Shown: in pieces, positions 43,079 to 51,782 of the stretch
How the letters are laid out: each line of letters starts with the position of its first letter
How positions within the stretch are numbered: position 1 is the stretch's first letter
Source of the DNA: Bacteroidaceae bacterium
Lineage (GTDB): Bacteria > Bacteroidota > Bacteroidia > Bacteroidales > Bacteroidaceae
NCBI GenBank assembly: GCA_017445925.1
Contig: JAFSRW010000063.1
Span: 1 to 64,000 of the forward strand
Length of the DNA: 64,000 bases
Direction of reading: 5' to 3'
The notes under the pieces: generated by a model
Database searches by the model: none
What the model saw: only the letters and a program-made list of their open reading frames with translations
Told to the model about the DNA's origin: nothing
Position numbers and translations under genes: made by a program

Positions 43079-43930
43079 ATGGTTAAAATGATAGCATCTT
43101 TGTTCATGGATTGTATTCGTACAAAATGGCGGATTCCCAAGGCGTTTAGAATCTCGCTTATCCTGATAGCACAGATAGCGTTTGTATTCCTGTGCTCATG
43201 CTGCACTCGACTTTCTGATGGAAAGGTTACGGAGATTGTTGAGCGTGGCACTATCCTTATCGGAACCACTGGTGACTACAGACCGCTATCTTTCCGTGAG
43301 CCTGACGGGACTTACTGGGGGGTCGACATTGAAATGGCTGAGGAGATTGCCAGGCGATTAGGTGTTAGTGTCCAGTTTGTGCCGACTTCGTGGCCTACGC
43401 TGACTGCCGACGTGTTGGCAGAACCACAGAAGTTCGACCTCGCCATTGGCGGCATCAGCATCACTGATGCTCGTCGCGAAACCATGCTCATGAGTGATGG
43501 TTATCTGGCTAATGGAAAGACCATTATTTGCCGTGCTTCGGAGGCTGAGCGCTACATGTCGTTGGCTGCCATAGATAAACCCGAAGTACGTGTGATGGTG
43601 AATCCTGGTGGGTTGAATGAGAAGTTCGCCAACGAGAACCTCACGCACGCTACTATTATCGTATATTCAAAAAACGAGGAAATCCCGACGTTGGTGGCAG
43701 AAGGAAAGGCTGACGTGATGATTACGGAAATTACCGAGGCTCCTTGGTATGTGCAGAACGACCCGCGCCTTGCTGCTCCATTATTAAACGAGCCCTTTAA
43801 TCATGGCGAGATAGGCGTGCTGATGCGCAAGGGACAGGATGACCTGCTACAGATGGTGAACGAGATTATCCGTCAGATGAAGTCCGACGGCACTCTCCGC
43901 AAACTACAAGAGAAATATGGCTTTGCATAA
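43079..43930 (+). CDS. periplasmic amino-acid-binding or PheC-like protein
   Basis: A family 3 solute-binding-protein fold of about 283 aa. The start at 43079 (or 43088) gives an N-terminal membrane or signal segment (ISLILIAQIAFVFLCSCC, with a possible lipobox Cys), then the mature start GTILIGTTGDYRPLSF. DLAIGGISITDARRETM and GKADVMITEITEAPWY follow. This style is shared by amino-acid-binding proteins and cyclohexadienyl dehydratases of the PheC type. There are no permease or ATPase genes nearby, which favours an enzymatic or sensory role; this is inference. Spacing suggests an operon with the reductase. Confidence 0.8.
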   Translation: MVKMIASLFMDCIRTKWRIPKAFRISLILIAQIAFVFLCSCCTRLSDGKVTEIVERGTILIGTTGDYRPLSFREPDGTYWGVDIEMAEEIARRLGVSVQFVPTSWPTLTADVLAEPQKFDLAIGGISITDARRETMLMSDGYLANGKTIICRASEAERYMSLAAIDKPEVRVMVNPGGLNEKFANENLTHATIIVYSKNEEIPTLVAEGKADVMITEITEAPWYVQNDPRLAAPLLNEPFNHGEIGVLMRKGQDDLLQMVNEIIRQMKSDGTLRKLQEKYGFA

Positions 43931-43935
43931 ATAAG

Positions 43936-44706
43936 CTACTTACCTACACTGATGTAGTAGCGGGGACCGGCTAAGAAGTAGTTCATGTAGGCCTCTGCAC
44001 GCGAAACGGCGGTCTGAAGGTCTACACCTTTTGCCAGATGGGTAGCAATGGCGGAGGCAAGGGTATCACCGGTGCCATTGCGGTCGGTAAGCATGAGTTT
44101 CTTCTTGGGGTGGGGGGTAATACTGTCTGTAGTCTTATCATATAGATAATCCACCAGGTATTTGCCTTCATCCACACTCTTTACAATAACGGAACTGCCC
44201 CAATGACTGAGCCAGCGGAGGTCGGACTCGATGTCTTGGAGTTTATGGCCCAGCAGAAATTCTGCCTCGCGGAAGTTAGGTGTGATGATGGTTGCCAGGG
44301 GGAATAGCTGCTCCTTATAGGCCAGGATGGCTTCGTCGCTCACTAACTGTTCTCCTGCAAAGTTTACAATCACCGGGTCGATAAGGATAGGCTGTTGGTT
44401 GTACTTGCGGAGGACGCCAGCCACACCGTTAATGATTTCGGCACTGGGCAGCACGCCAGTCTTGATACAGTCGGCTCCTACGGTACTGAGGAAGGATTCT
44501 GCCTGAGAGATAATAAGTTCTGTAGGCAGATGGTGAATACCTTTTATCTGGTTTACATCCTCATCTACTATACAGGTAAGTGCAGCAGCGGCCCAACCGC
44601 CACAGCGTGTAATGGCCTTGATGTCGGCCTGTACGCCAGCGCTGCCCAAAGGCTCGCTGCCAGCTATAAGAAATACCTTTCCGGTATTGACGAGTTCACA
44701 ATTCAT
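43936..44706 (-). CDS. hydroxymethylpyrimidine/pyridoxine kinase (ThiD/PdxK-like)
   Basis: A PfkB-fold kinase of 256 aa acting on hydroxymethylpyrimidine (phosphate) in thiamine synthesis or on pyridoxal-type vitamins in salvage. Motifs: AGSEPLGSAGVQADIKAI at the start, ADCIKTGVLPS, ILIDPVIV and the anion-hole NGTGDTLASAIA. The GSxxxGSAGVQAD sequence fits the ThiD group, but pyridoxine kinases of this branch are close. A composite word repeat lies directly upstream. Confidence 0.88.
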   Translation of the reverse strand: MNCELVNTGKVFLIAGSEPLGSAGVQADIKAITRCGGWAAAALTCIVDEDVNQIKGIHHLPTELIISQAESFLSTVGADCIKTGVLPSAEIINGVAGVLRKYNQQPILIDPVIVNFAGEQLVSDEAILAYKEQLFPLATIITPNFREAEFLLGHKLQDIESDLRWLSHWGSSVIVKSVDEGKYLVDYLYDKTTDSITPHPKKKLMLTDRNGTGDTLASAIATHLAKGVDLQTAVSRAEAYMNYFLAGPRYYISVGK

Positions 44707-44707
44707 T

Positions 44708-44834
44708 TTATTTAGTTGACGGTTTACTATTTATGAGTCTTATGGGGCTTATAGGTCTTATGGGGTTTATGAGCCAAAGGCCAATAGCCAACAGCCAAAG
44801 TCTATTCCCCCTAAAGGGGGCAAGGGGGGCTTTT
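44708..44834. repeat. composite intergenic element, copy 1
   Basis: Order: GTTTAC words, 9-bp CTTATGGGG/CTTATAGGT words, 7-bp GCCAAAG/GCCAATA/GCCAACA words (about 44773-44799), then CCCCCTAAAGGGGG (44807-44820) and GGGGGGC. It fills the spacer between agcS and thiD. The same order recurs at 46232-46354. The CCCCCTAAAGGGGG hairpin may also work as a terminator. Confidence 0.85.
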
Positions 44835-44836
44835 TT

Positions 44837-46228
44837 TCAATCCCATCCCTCCAAATCAGTATTGGGGAACAGGTCTTTATGAAATACGGGGTCTTTGCCC
44901 TCCTTGCGCTGCTTCTGGAAATCTTGTAGCAGGCGGAAGGCGTATTTGCTGAGCAATACAACGGCAATGAGATTGAGGATTGTCATTAGGGCCATAGCAA
45001 GGTCTACGATGCTCCATGTCTGTTGCAACGTCATAAAGCCTCCTAACAGGACCACAATACCGCTTAAGATTCGGAAAACAAAGATAGCCCAGGACTTGTT
45101 GCAGATGTAACGGATATTTGTCTCACCGTAGAAGTAATTAGCGATGATGGTGCTGTAAGCAAACAGGAAGATAGCAGCCAACAGGAACCAGCCACCGAAG
45201 CTCCCCAAGTGATGCTCCATAGCATGACCGGTGAGGATAATGCCATCTTCGCCATTGGTGTAGAGTCCGCTCAGCAGGATGATGAAGGCGGTGCAGGTAC
45301 AGATGACGAGTGTATCGGTAAAGACTCCTAAGCTCTGCAAAAGACCTTGTGTAACGGGGTGTGGAATCGTGGCTGTGGCAGCAGCATTAGGAGCGCTACC
45401 TTCGCCAGCCTCGTTGCTAAAAAGACCACGCTTCACACCTTGCATAATGGCCATACCGACGGCTCCACCTGCCGCCTGTTCCCATCCGAAAGCACTGCGG
45501 ATGATGAGGCTAAGCATAGCGGGAATCTCCGTAAGATTGACGACCAGAATATAGATTGCCAGAAAGAGGTATCCTAAGGCCATGAAGGGTACAATCCATG
45601 CACAGAAGCGTGCAATACGTTTTATGCCGCCAAAGATGATGAGCAGCGTTACCAGTGCTAGTCCACCGGCCACGTATCTCATGGGAATCTGGAATGAATT
45701 GCTGATGGCATCGCAAAGGGTGTTGCTCTGTACCAGTTGGTTTGCCAAACCGAAACCGAAGATGATGAGAACGGCAAAGAGAATACCCATCCAAGGGCGC
45801 TTCAGACCATACTTCATATAATAGGCCGGACCACCATAGAAACTCTCCTTGCCCTTACGTTTGAAGAGCTGAGCCAAGGTTGCTTCCATAAAGGCGGTGG
45901 CAGCACCTAAGAGAGCCATAATCCACATCCAGAAGACTGCTCCGGGTCCACCGACAAAGATTGCACTAGCTACGCCTGCCAAATTGCCTGTCCCCACACG
46001 ACTGGAGAGACTGATGGCAAAAGCTTGGAAGGAGGATATCTTAAGTTTGCCAAAACTCTCAAATGGTTGGTCGCTCGGCTTAAAGAGATTGCGTATCATT
46101 GTGGGCAGCATGGTAAACTGCACCGCACGAAGGTTCCAAGTGAAATACAGGGCGCATCCTACCAACATGGTGATTACCACGTATGTCCAGAGTGCGTTGT
46201 TTATGGCGTTTAATAGTTCGTAGTTCAT
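44837..46228 (-). CDS. alanine/glycine:cation symporter
   Basis: A Na+- or H+-coupled symporter of the AgcS family that imports alanine or glycine. The 463-aa protein has about ten membrane segments and the family motifs SSRVGTGNLAGVASAI, GGPAYYMKYG, RGLFSNEAGEGSAPNAAATA and the FAYSTIIANYFYGE stretch. The length fits. Its start region (MNYELLNAINNA) lies next to a word repeat. It is flanked on both sides by near-identical composite repeats. Confidence 0.94.
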   Translation of the reverse strand: MNYELLNAINNALWTYVVITMLVGCALYFTWNLRAVQFTMLPTMIRNLFKPSDQPFESFGKLKISSFQAFAISLSSRVGTGNLAGVASAIFVGGPGAVFWMWIMALLGAATAFMEATLAQLFKRKGKESFYGGPAYYMKYGLKRPWMGILFAVLIIFGFGLANQLVQSNTLCDAISNSFQIPMRYVAGGLALVTLLIIFGGIKRIARFCAWIVPFMALGYLFLAIYILVVNLTEIPAMLSLIIRSAFGWEQAAGGAVGMAIMQGVKRGLFSNEAGEGSAPNAAATATIPHPVTQGLLQSLGVFTDTLVICTCTAFIILLSGLYTNGEDGIILTGHAMEHHLGSFGGWFLLAAIFLFAYSTIIANYFYGETNIRYICNKSWAIFVFRILSGIVVLLGGFMTLQQTWSIVDLAMALMTILNLIAVVLLSKYAFRLLQDFQKQRKEGKDPVFHKDLFPNTDLEGWD

Positions 46229-46231
46229 AAT

Positions 46232-46354
46232 TCTTTAGTTTACCGTTTACCGTTTACGGTTTATGGGTCTTATAGGTCTTATGGGGCTTATGAGCTAATG
46301 GCCAATAGCCAACAGCCAAAGTTCATTCCCCCTAAAGGGGGTTAGGGGGTCTCC
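46232..46354. repeat. composite intergenic element, copy 2
   Basis: The same succession as at 44708: GTTTACC units (46238 on), 9-bp CTTATAGGT words, GCCAATA/GCCAACA/GCCAAAG words, CCCCCTAAAGGGGG (46328-46341) and TTAGGGGG. It fills the spacer between the PEP-synthase-like gene and agcS and provides that gene's final residues and stop (46342-46344). Confidence 0.85.
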
Positions 46355-49300
46355 TCACTTCCTAAAACCACCGCTTCTTTCTTGAAGCCATCCACTTTTA
46401 TGGTCAGCGGTTGGGGGAAGCGGACGTGGCGTACATGCTTGGTTTCCTCGATGGCGGGAAGCTGGTTGAGGATTTCCTGACGGTAAATGCCATCGCCACG
46501 GAAGGCATCTATGGTTAGATAGCAAACGCCCAAGGAGGTCAGGTTCTGGAAGAAATGCGTTCCTTGGCTGGGGTCAACTTGGTAGTTGTCCAAACCTGCC
46601 TCGATAATAATCTGTGAGGCGCTGATATGGGGCCATTTAACGGGGATGCCTAACCATGGATCACTGCTGCCCCATCTGCCAGGCCCTATGAGCATGTAGG
46701 AAGACCCTCTCCAAACCTCCCCCTCTATGGGGAGGCTTCCTTGGGTACTCCCCATAGAGGGGGAGTTAGAGGGGGTTCCAAGGAAGGAACGGTTGATACG
46801 TTCAATCTCCTCCGCAATCTCGTAGTTCTGACTGGGAGAATAACCGTCGGTCTTTACGTAGACCACATCTCTTATTTCGGTGAAGATTCCCTGCCCGATA
46901 GCGTTGTGGGAGCGAAGCAGGCATTCCTCATCAGGTATCTGGGTAATATCTTCGTTGAGTTCCATACGGTTGTCCACCATAGGACGTATCTGAAGCATAT
47001 AGAATTCGCCTGTCTTGTCGGCATGCAGATTAACGGCAAACTCAATCTCCACGGGACGTTTCATCTCGTCCTGTCCGTATTTAAGCACTTTCTGCATGAT
47101 CTCCGGCAAGGGGAATACCTCGTGTTTCAGCACACCGGCAAAGGATACAATCTTACGGTTCTTGCCCTCGTAGTAGCCGTCATAGATGCACTGGTCGTAA
47201 GGGTCGTAAGTAGAAGATATCCACTGGAGGGTGCCGTCCTGCTCTGCTTCGCGAACAGGAACCTTAACCAGGTTGAATCCATCATCTACCTTAAATTCCT
47301 TGTCGCCATCCTCCTCCTTGGTTCTGAGGGCAAGGAAACTTGTCTGTGTATCGCGAAGCGCTATTTCCATCTCGCTCATCTGCAATACCTGATGTGGGTG
47401 ATAAGGGCATACGCGCAGACTTACGCCGCCATCCACAATATATTTACCCAGTCCCATGGCAAGGGAAACGGTTCCCTCCTCGGCTTTCTCGTCACCGATG
47501 GGGTAGTAGTTGATGCTACGTGCCACACCGCTTATTACAGGATAAAAACGTTCTCCATGCTGTTCACCCACAACCTCTTGCAAAATTACGGCCATCTTTT
47601 CCTGGTCGATGACGTTGCTGGTGGCTGTCATATAATCCTTACTCCCTTGGTAGAAGACACTTGCATAGACGGCTTTTATGGCTCCGGCAAGCATAGAGAG
47701 ACGTTCGTACTTGTCGGTTGTGTACGGAATCATATAAGTGGTATAGACGCCGGCAAATGGCTGGTAGTGAGAGTCTTCCAGCAAGCTACTGCTTCGGATG
47801 GCAATAGGGGTACTTACTACAGAAAGGAATGCCTCTAAGTCGCCTAACAGTCGCATGGGAAGGCGAGCTCTAAGGAAATGCTGGAGGATGGTCTCGTCGG
47901 GCAAATTACTTAGCGCTATCTGGTAGAGCTCATTAGTGTCCATGAACTCATCAAAGATATCGGTACAGAGCACAACAGTCTTGGGGATGCGTACCTGTGC
48001 ACCAGGGTATTCGTTGAGGTCGGTATGGCGCATCAGGATATGGTCTATGAAGGCCAGACCACGTCCCTTACCGCCCAAACTACCGTCGCCGATTCGGGCA
48101 AAGTTGGAATACTGGTCGAAACGCTCGCGCTGGAACACAGCTACCACACCCTGATTCTTCATTCTACGGTAGGCCACAATGGCATCCAGAATAATCTGGC
48201 GGTGCGCATCAACGTCCTGCAAGCTTTCCCATGTGATGTTCTTCAGGAACTCTGATATGGGGAAGAGGGCTCGACTGGCCAGCCAACGACTCACATTATT
48301 GTGACTGATATGATAGAGCAGGCTTCGGGCAGGAACGGTCATGATGTTGTCCTGCAAATCCTTCAGGTTGTGAATTCGAACTATCTCCTCCATGGTATCG
48401 GGGTTACGGAAGACAAAGTCGCCAAAACCAAAGAAACGCTGTACCAGTCCTCGCAGGTCGACGGCCATTTTCTTGGAGTTCTTGTCGATAAAATGTGCAT
48501 GACATTTATCGGCCAACTTAGCTTTCTCCGTCTCGGAGGAGTTTAGAATGAGGGGTATATAAGGGTCGTTGGCGCGGATGGCACTCAGCAACTTGAATCC
48601 GGCATCTTCGTCTTTCTCTGCGTCTGGCATCAGAGGGAACCGGCAGTCACTGATGACTCCCAACGTATTGTTGGCAAATCGGCTGTATAGGAGCCATGCC
48701 TCTTCGTAGTTGCGGGCCAGTACAATCTTTGGACGTCCGCGCATACGCAAGGTCTCCAGACTGGTGTTCAACGCTTCTGTAGCAAACTCAAGGCTCTGCT
48801 GCAGGACGAAGTTGTAAAGGCTGGGTAGGATACTGCTGTAAAAACGGATGCTGTCCTCAACTACCAGTATCATCTGAACGCCTGCACTTCTGATGTCGTG
48901 CTCCAGATTCATGCGGTCCTCCATCAACTTGATGATAGAGAGCAGCAGTTCGGTATTGCCTAACCAGCAGAATACATATTCGAAGACCGAGAGATCCTCG
49001 TTCTCCATGCGTTTGGTGATACCATGACTGAACGGAGTCAGTACCACAATGGGAATATTGACGTACAGTTGCTTAATGGAGCGGGCAATGTCAAAAACGC
49101 TATTGTCCTCAGCTGCGGGCATACAGATAACAAGGTCTATGTTACCTGCTGCCATCTGCCTTTCTGCTTCTTCCTTGCTGGCAACCTGAATGAATCGGGG
49201 AGGGAAGCGTAGTCCCAGACGGGCATATTCCGAGAAAATCTTCTCATCTACTCGACCGTCATCTTCCAGCATGAAAGCATCATACGGATTGGCTATCAGC

Positions 49301-49359
49301 AACACGTTACAGATGCGGTTCAGCATCAAATCAACAAACGAGGTATCTTTTAGTTGCAT
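46342..49359 (-). CDS. receiver domains fused to a PEP synthase-type nucleotide-binding domain
   Basis: A 1005-aa cytoplasmic protein. Residues ~1-150 form a receiver-like domain without clear phosphorylation residues. Residues ~160-310 look like a second receiver, with the acidic ILVVEDSIRF and a candidate phospho-Asp in VISDCRFPL. From about 410 to the end comes a PPDK/PpsA-type ATP-grasp region (FARIGDGSLGGKGRGLAFID, IRSSSLLEDSHYQPFAGVY, IEFAVNLH). No phosphohistidine swivel or PEP-binding barrel is seen, so it is not a full PEP synthase. An in-frame G/C-rich insertion lies at residues ~860-884. The function is unknown; regulation of carbon flux is a guess. Confidence 0.8.
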   Translation of the reverse strand: MQLKDTSFVDLMLNRICNVLLIANPYDAFMLEDDGRVDEKIFSEYARLGLRFPPRFIQVASKEEAERQMAAGNIDLVICMPAAEDNSVFDIARSIKQLYVNIPIVVLTPFSHGITKRMENEDLSVFEYVFCWLGNTELLLSIIKLMEDRMNLEHDIRSAGVQMILVVEDSIRFYSSILPSLYNFVLQQSLEFATEALNTSLETLRMRGRPKIVLARNYEEAWLLYSRFANNTLGVISDCRFPLMPDAEKDEDAGFKLLSAIRANDPYIPLILNSSETEKAKLADKCHAHFIDKNSKKMAVDLRGLVQRFFGFGDFVFRNPDTMEEIVRIHNLKDLQDNIMTVPARSLLYHISHNNVSRWLASRALFPISEFLKNITWESLQDVDAHRQIILDAIVAYRRMKNQGVVAVFQRERFDQYSNFARIGDGSLGGKGRGLAFIDHILMRHTDLNEYPGAQVRIPKTVVLCTDIFDEFMDTNELYQIALSNLPDETILQHFLRARLPMRLLGDLEAFLSVVSTPIAIRSSSLLEDSHYQPFAGVYTTYMIPYTTDKYERLSMLAGAIKAVYASVFYQGSKDYMTATSNVIDQEKMAVILQEVVGEQHGERFYPVISGVARSINYYPIGDEKAEEGTVSLAMGLGKYIVDGGVSLRVCPYHPHQVLQMSEMEIALRDTQTSFLALRTKEEDGDKEFKVDDGFNLVKVPVREAEQDGTLQWISSTYDPYDQCIYDGYYEGKNRKIVSFAGVLKHEVFPLPEIMQKVLKYGQDEMKRPVEIEFAVNLHADKTGEFYMLQIRPMVDNRMELNEDITQIPDEECLLRSHNAIGQGIFTEIRDVVYVKTDGYSPSQNYEIAEEIERINRSFLGTPSNSPSMGSTQGSLPIEGEVWRGSSYMLIGPGRWGSSDPWLGIPVKWPHISASQIIIEAGLDNYQVDPSQGTHFFQNLTSLGVCYLTIDAFRGDGIYRQEILNQLPAIEETKHVRHVRFPQPLTIKVDGFKKEAVVLGSEETP
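46714..46765. repeat. in-frame G/C-rich inverted repeat in the PEP-synthase-like gene
   Basis: Arms around CTCCCCCTCTATGGGGAG (46717-46734) and CTCCCCATAGAGGGGGAG (46748-46765) are inverted and separated by 13 bp. They are translated in frame as NSPSMGSTQGSLPIEGE between RSFLGTP and SSYMLIGPGRWG. Confidence 0.8.
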
Positions 49360-49406
49360 TTCTTTGTGATTTTGTGTGCAAAATTACAAAAAAAAATGAA
49401 AAAATA

Positions 49407-49452
49407 AAATAAAAAATGAGCCTCAGTTTAGCATTTCGCTGAACTGAGGCTC
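49407..49452 (-). terminator. terminator after gdhA
   Basis: GAGCCTCAGTTTAGC (49418-49432) pairs with GCTGAACTGAGGCTC (49438-49452) with one G-T wobble and a 5-nt loop. On the minus strand it is followed by a U-rich run (A-rich 49390-49417), so it ends gdhA transcription. Confidence 0.85.
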
Positions 49453-49499
49453 TACATATATGTTTGCTATGGTAGATAATCTATTATAGACGAACTTAC

Positions 49500-49607
49500 A
49501 CAATGCCTTGAGCCATTCAAAGGGAGAACCTTTGATGGCTTAGACAATGCCTTGAGCCATTCAAAGGGAGAACCTTTGATGGCTTAGACAATGCCTTGAG
49601 CCATCAT
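49500..49607. repeat. 44-bp tandem duplication of the gdhA 3' end
   Basis: Two exact 44-bp units (49500-49543, 49544-49587) and a 17-bp partial third that runs into the gene. Each holds the last codons of gdhA (AQGIV and stop) plus a TCAAAGG/CCTTTGA hairpin. The gene itself ends normally at 49584. Confidence 0.9.
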
Positions 49608-50924
49608 AGCTTTAGCAACCTTCATAAATCCGGCAACGTTAGCACCCTTCACGTAGTTAACGTAACCATCGGGCTCTGTACCGTACTTCACGCAGTTCTC
49701 GTGGATGTTCTCCATAATCCAGAGCAACTTAGCGTCAACTTCCTCTGCTGACCAACTGAGACGCTCTGAGTTCTGAGACATTTCCAGACCAGATACCGAT
49801 ACACCACCGGCGTTGCTTGCCTTACCAGGAGAGTACAGGATCTTAGCCTGCTGGAATACCTTGATAGCTTCGGGAGTGGTAGGCATGTTGGCACCTTCGG
49901 CAACGGCAATAACACCGTTGGCAACCAGAGCCTTAGCCTGCTCTTCGTTCAACTCATTCTGAGTAGCACAGGGCAGAGCAATGTCGGCCTTCTCGAACCA
50001 AGGCTTAGCTCCGTCACTTACGTACTTAGCTGTAGGATACTTGTCGACATATTCCTTGATACGGCCACGATATACGTTCTTCAGTTCCATGATGTAGTCC
50101 AACTTCTCGCGGTCGATGCCATCGGGATCATAGATGTAACCGTCAGAGTCTGACATGGTCATTACCTTACCACCCAACTGCAGCACCTTCTCGGCAGCAT
50201 ACTGAGCTACGTTACCGGCACCAGAAATCAGCACCTTCTTGCCTTCTACGCTGTCACCCTTAGTCTTCAGCATGGCACGCAGGAAATATACGGTACCATA
50301 ACCGGTAGCCTCGGGACGAATCAGTGAACCACCAAACTCAATACCCTTACCTGTCAGCACACCGCTGTACTCACGGGTCAGCTTCTTGTACATACCGAAC
50401 ATGTAGCCTACTTCACGACCACCTACGCCAATGTCACCAGCAGGTACATCAACGTCGGGACCAATGTGGCGAGTCAACTCCAGCATGAAAGCCTGGCAGA
50501 AACGCATTACTTCAGCGTTACTCTTACCACGGGGAGAGAAGTCAGAACCACCCTTACCACCACCCATAGGCAGTGTGGTCAGAGAGTTCTTGAAGGTCTG
50601 CTCAAAAGCAAGGAACTTCAGGATACCTAAGTTTACACTCTTATGGAAACGGATACCGCCCTTGTAGGGACCAATAGCATTATTGTGCTGGATACGGTAA
50701 CCCATGTTGGTCTGAATCTGACCCTTATCATCCATCCATGTAACACGGAACTGGTAAACTCTGTCGGGGATGCAGAGACGTTCAATCAAATTTACCTTTT
50801 CAAACTCTGGGTGCTTGTTGTACTCTTCTTCAATGGTACCAAGAACCTCTTCTACTGCCTGATGATACTCAGGTTCGTTGGGGAAGCGTCTTTTCAGGTC
50901 TTCCAATACTTTTTTTGCGTCCAT
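49584..50924 (-). CDS. gdhA: NADP-type glutamate dehydrogenase
   Basis: Interconverts glutamate and 2-oxoglutarate plus ammonia; in this group it mainly assimilates ammonia. The 446-aa length is that of the hexameric NADP-dependent form. Motifs: GPYKGGIRFHKSVNLGILKF, PMGGGKGGSDFSPRGKS with the catalytic Lys, DVPAGDIGVGGREVGYMFG, and the Rossmann loop SGAGNVAQYAAEKVLQLGG. It has its own well-formed promoter and terminator. Confidence 0.97.
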   Translation of the reverse strand: MDAKKVLEDLKRRFPNEPEYHQAVEEVLGTIEEEYNKHPEFEKVNLIERLCIPDRVYQFRVTWMDDKGQIQTNMGYRIQHNNAIGPYKGGIRFHKSVNLGILKFLAFEQTFKNSLTTLPMGGGKGGSDFSPRGKSNAEVMRFCQAFMLELTRHIGPDVDVPAGDIGVGGREVGYMFGMYKKLTREYSGVLTGKGIEFGGSLIRPEATGYGTVYFLRAMLKTKGDSVEGKKVLISGAGNVAQYAAEKVLQLGGKVMTMSDSDGYIYDPDGIDREKLDYIMELKNVYRGRIKEYVDKYPTAKYVSDGAKPWFEKADIALPCATQNELNEEQAKALVANGVIAVAEGANMPTTPEAIKVFQQAKILYSPGKASNAGGVSVSGLEMSQNSERLSWSAEEVDAKLLWIMENIHENCVKYGTEPDGYVNYVKGANVAGFMKVAKAMMAQGIV

Positions 50925-50974
50925 TCTGAAATGTTTTTAACTTATAATTTTACCTTTGTTTGTAATTGCGTGTG

Positions 50975-51005
50975 CAAAATTACACATTTTCTTTTATTCT
51001 ACAAA
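50975..51005 (-). promoter_or_regulatory. gdhA promoter
   Basis: On the minus strand TTTG (51002-51005), exactly 19 nt, then TAATTTTG (50975-50982), 51 bp ahead of the ATG. This matches the Bacteroidota -33/-7 consensus fully. Confidence 0.8.
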
Positions 51006-51049
51006 CGATTTGTAAGAAAAAATGTAGAAATTTCTTCAAATAGATATTT

Positions 51050-51736
51050 TTATCCGTCATAAGCAAGGGTAAAAATGCTTATTGTTGCCTGCGAATCTTC
51101 ATCTAATAGGGTTTGTGCACAGTTACCGATGGTGGCTCCAGTGGTGAGCACGTCATCTACCAGGAGTATGTGTTTCCCTCTCCATGACTGAGGGATGCAG
51201 GCTTCATACCTTCCTGTTGCATTCTCGCGGCGTTCCCTTTTGCCAAGTTTGGTCTGTGATGTTCCTGTCTTGCTTCTTTCAAGGAAAGTCTCTACGGGCC
51301 GTTGCATAGCATTGCCCAAACCTCTTGCTATCAGTTCTGCCTGATTATATCCTCTCTTGTTTTCTCTTTTGCTGTCAGACGGTACAGGAACTATTACATC
51401 TATTTTCTCGGCAAGTTGCCAGTGTGCCATTTCCATTGCAGCCCATTGTCCAAGTTTAATACCTAACTGTTCTCCTCCACGATACTTAATGTCGGTAATC
51501 ATCTTGTGATAGTCCGACTGGGGCCTATAATATAATAAGGTAGCGCCGTATTGTACAGGTGCAAAGTCCCAGACCTTTCTCAGTGGTTCGTTATCCTCAA
51601 TGCTTTTTAGGGGATAGCGTGGCAATTGGATGGAGCAGGCTGTACAGATGTATTGCTCATGGGGTTCCAATATCCCTTGGCATACCACGCATCTGCGAGG
51701 CATGAGGATGTTGTATAAGTCTTTTAGGATTTTCAT
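51050..51736 (-). CDS. ComF family phosphoribosyltransferase-like protein
   Basis: A ComF/GntX-type protein, 228 aa, linked in other bacteria to DNA uptake. The N-terminus has a zinc-finger-like CVVCQGI and CTACS pair; the C-terminal PRTase domain has VPVPSDSKRENKRGYNQAE and the PRPP loop HILLVDDVLTTGATIGNC. Its partner in Bacteroidota is unknown. Confidence 0.93.
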   Translation of the reverse strand: MKILKDLYNILMPRRCVVCQGILEPHEQYICTACSIQLPRYPLKSIEDNEPLRKVWDFAPVQYGATLLYYRPQSDYHKMITDIKYRGGEQLGIKLGQWAAMEMAHWQLAEKIDVIVPVPSDSKRENKRGYNQAELIARGLGNAMQRPVETFLERSKTGTSQTKLGKRERRENATGRYEACIPQSWRGKHILLVDDVLTTGATIGNCAQTLLDEDSQATISIFTLAYDG

Positions 51737-51782
51737 CTTCTGTTGTGAGTTCCGAAAATGCCTTAACCAAGGAGTTTTTGCT

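Noticed and set aside
44807..44834. CCCCCTAAAGGGGG taken only as a terminator of agcS.
   Set aside because: It may end transcripts, but the same palindrome occurs in a fixed composite repeat at 46328, so it is listed as part of a repeat.
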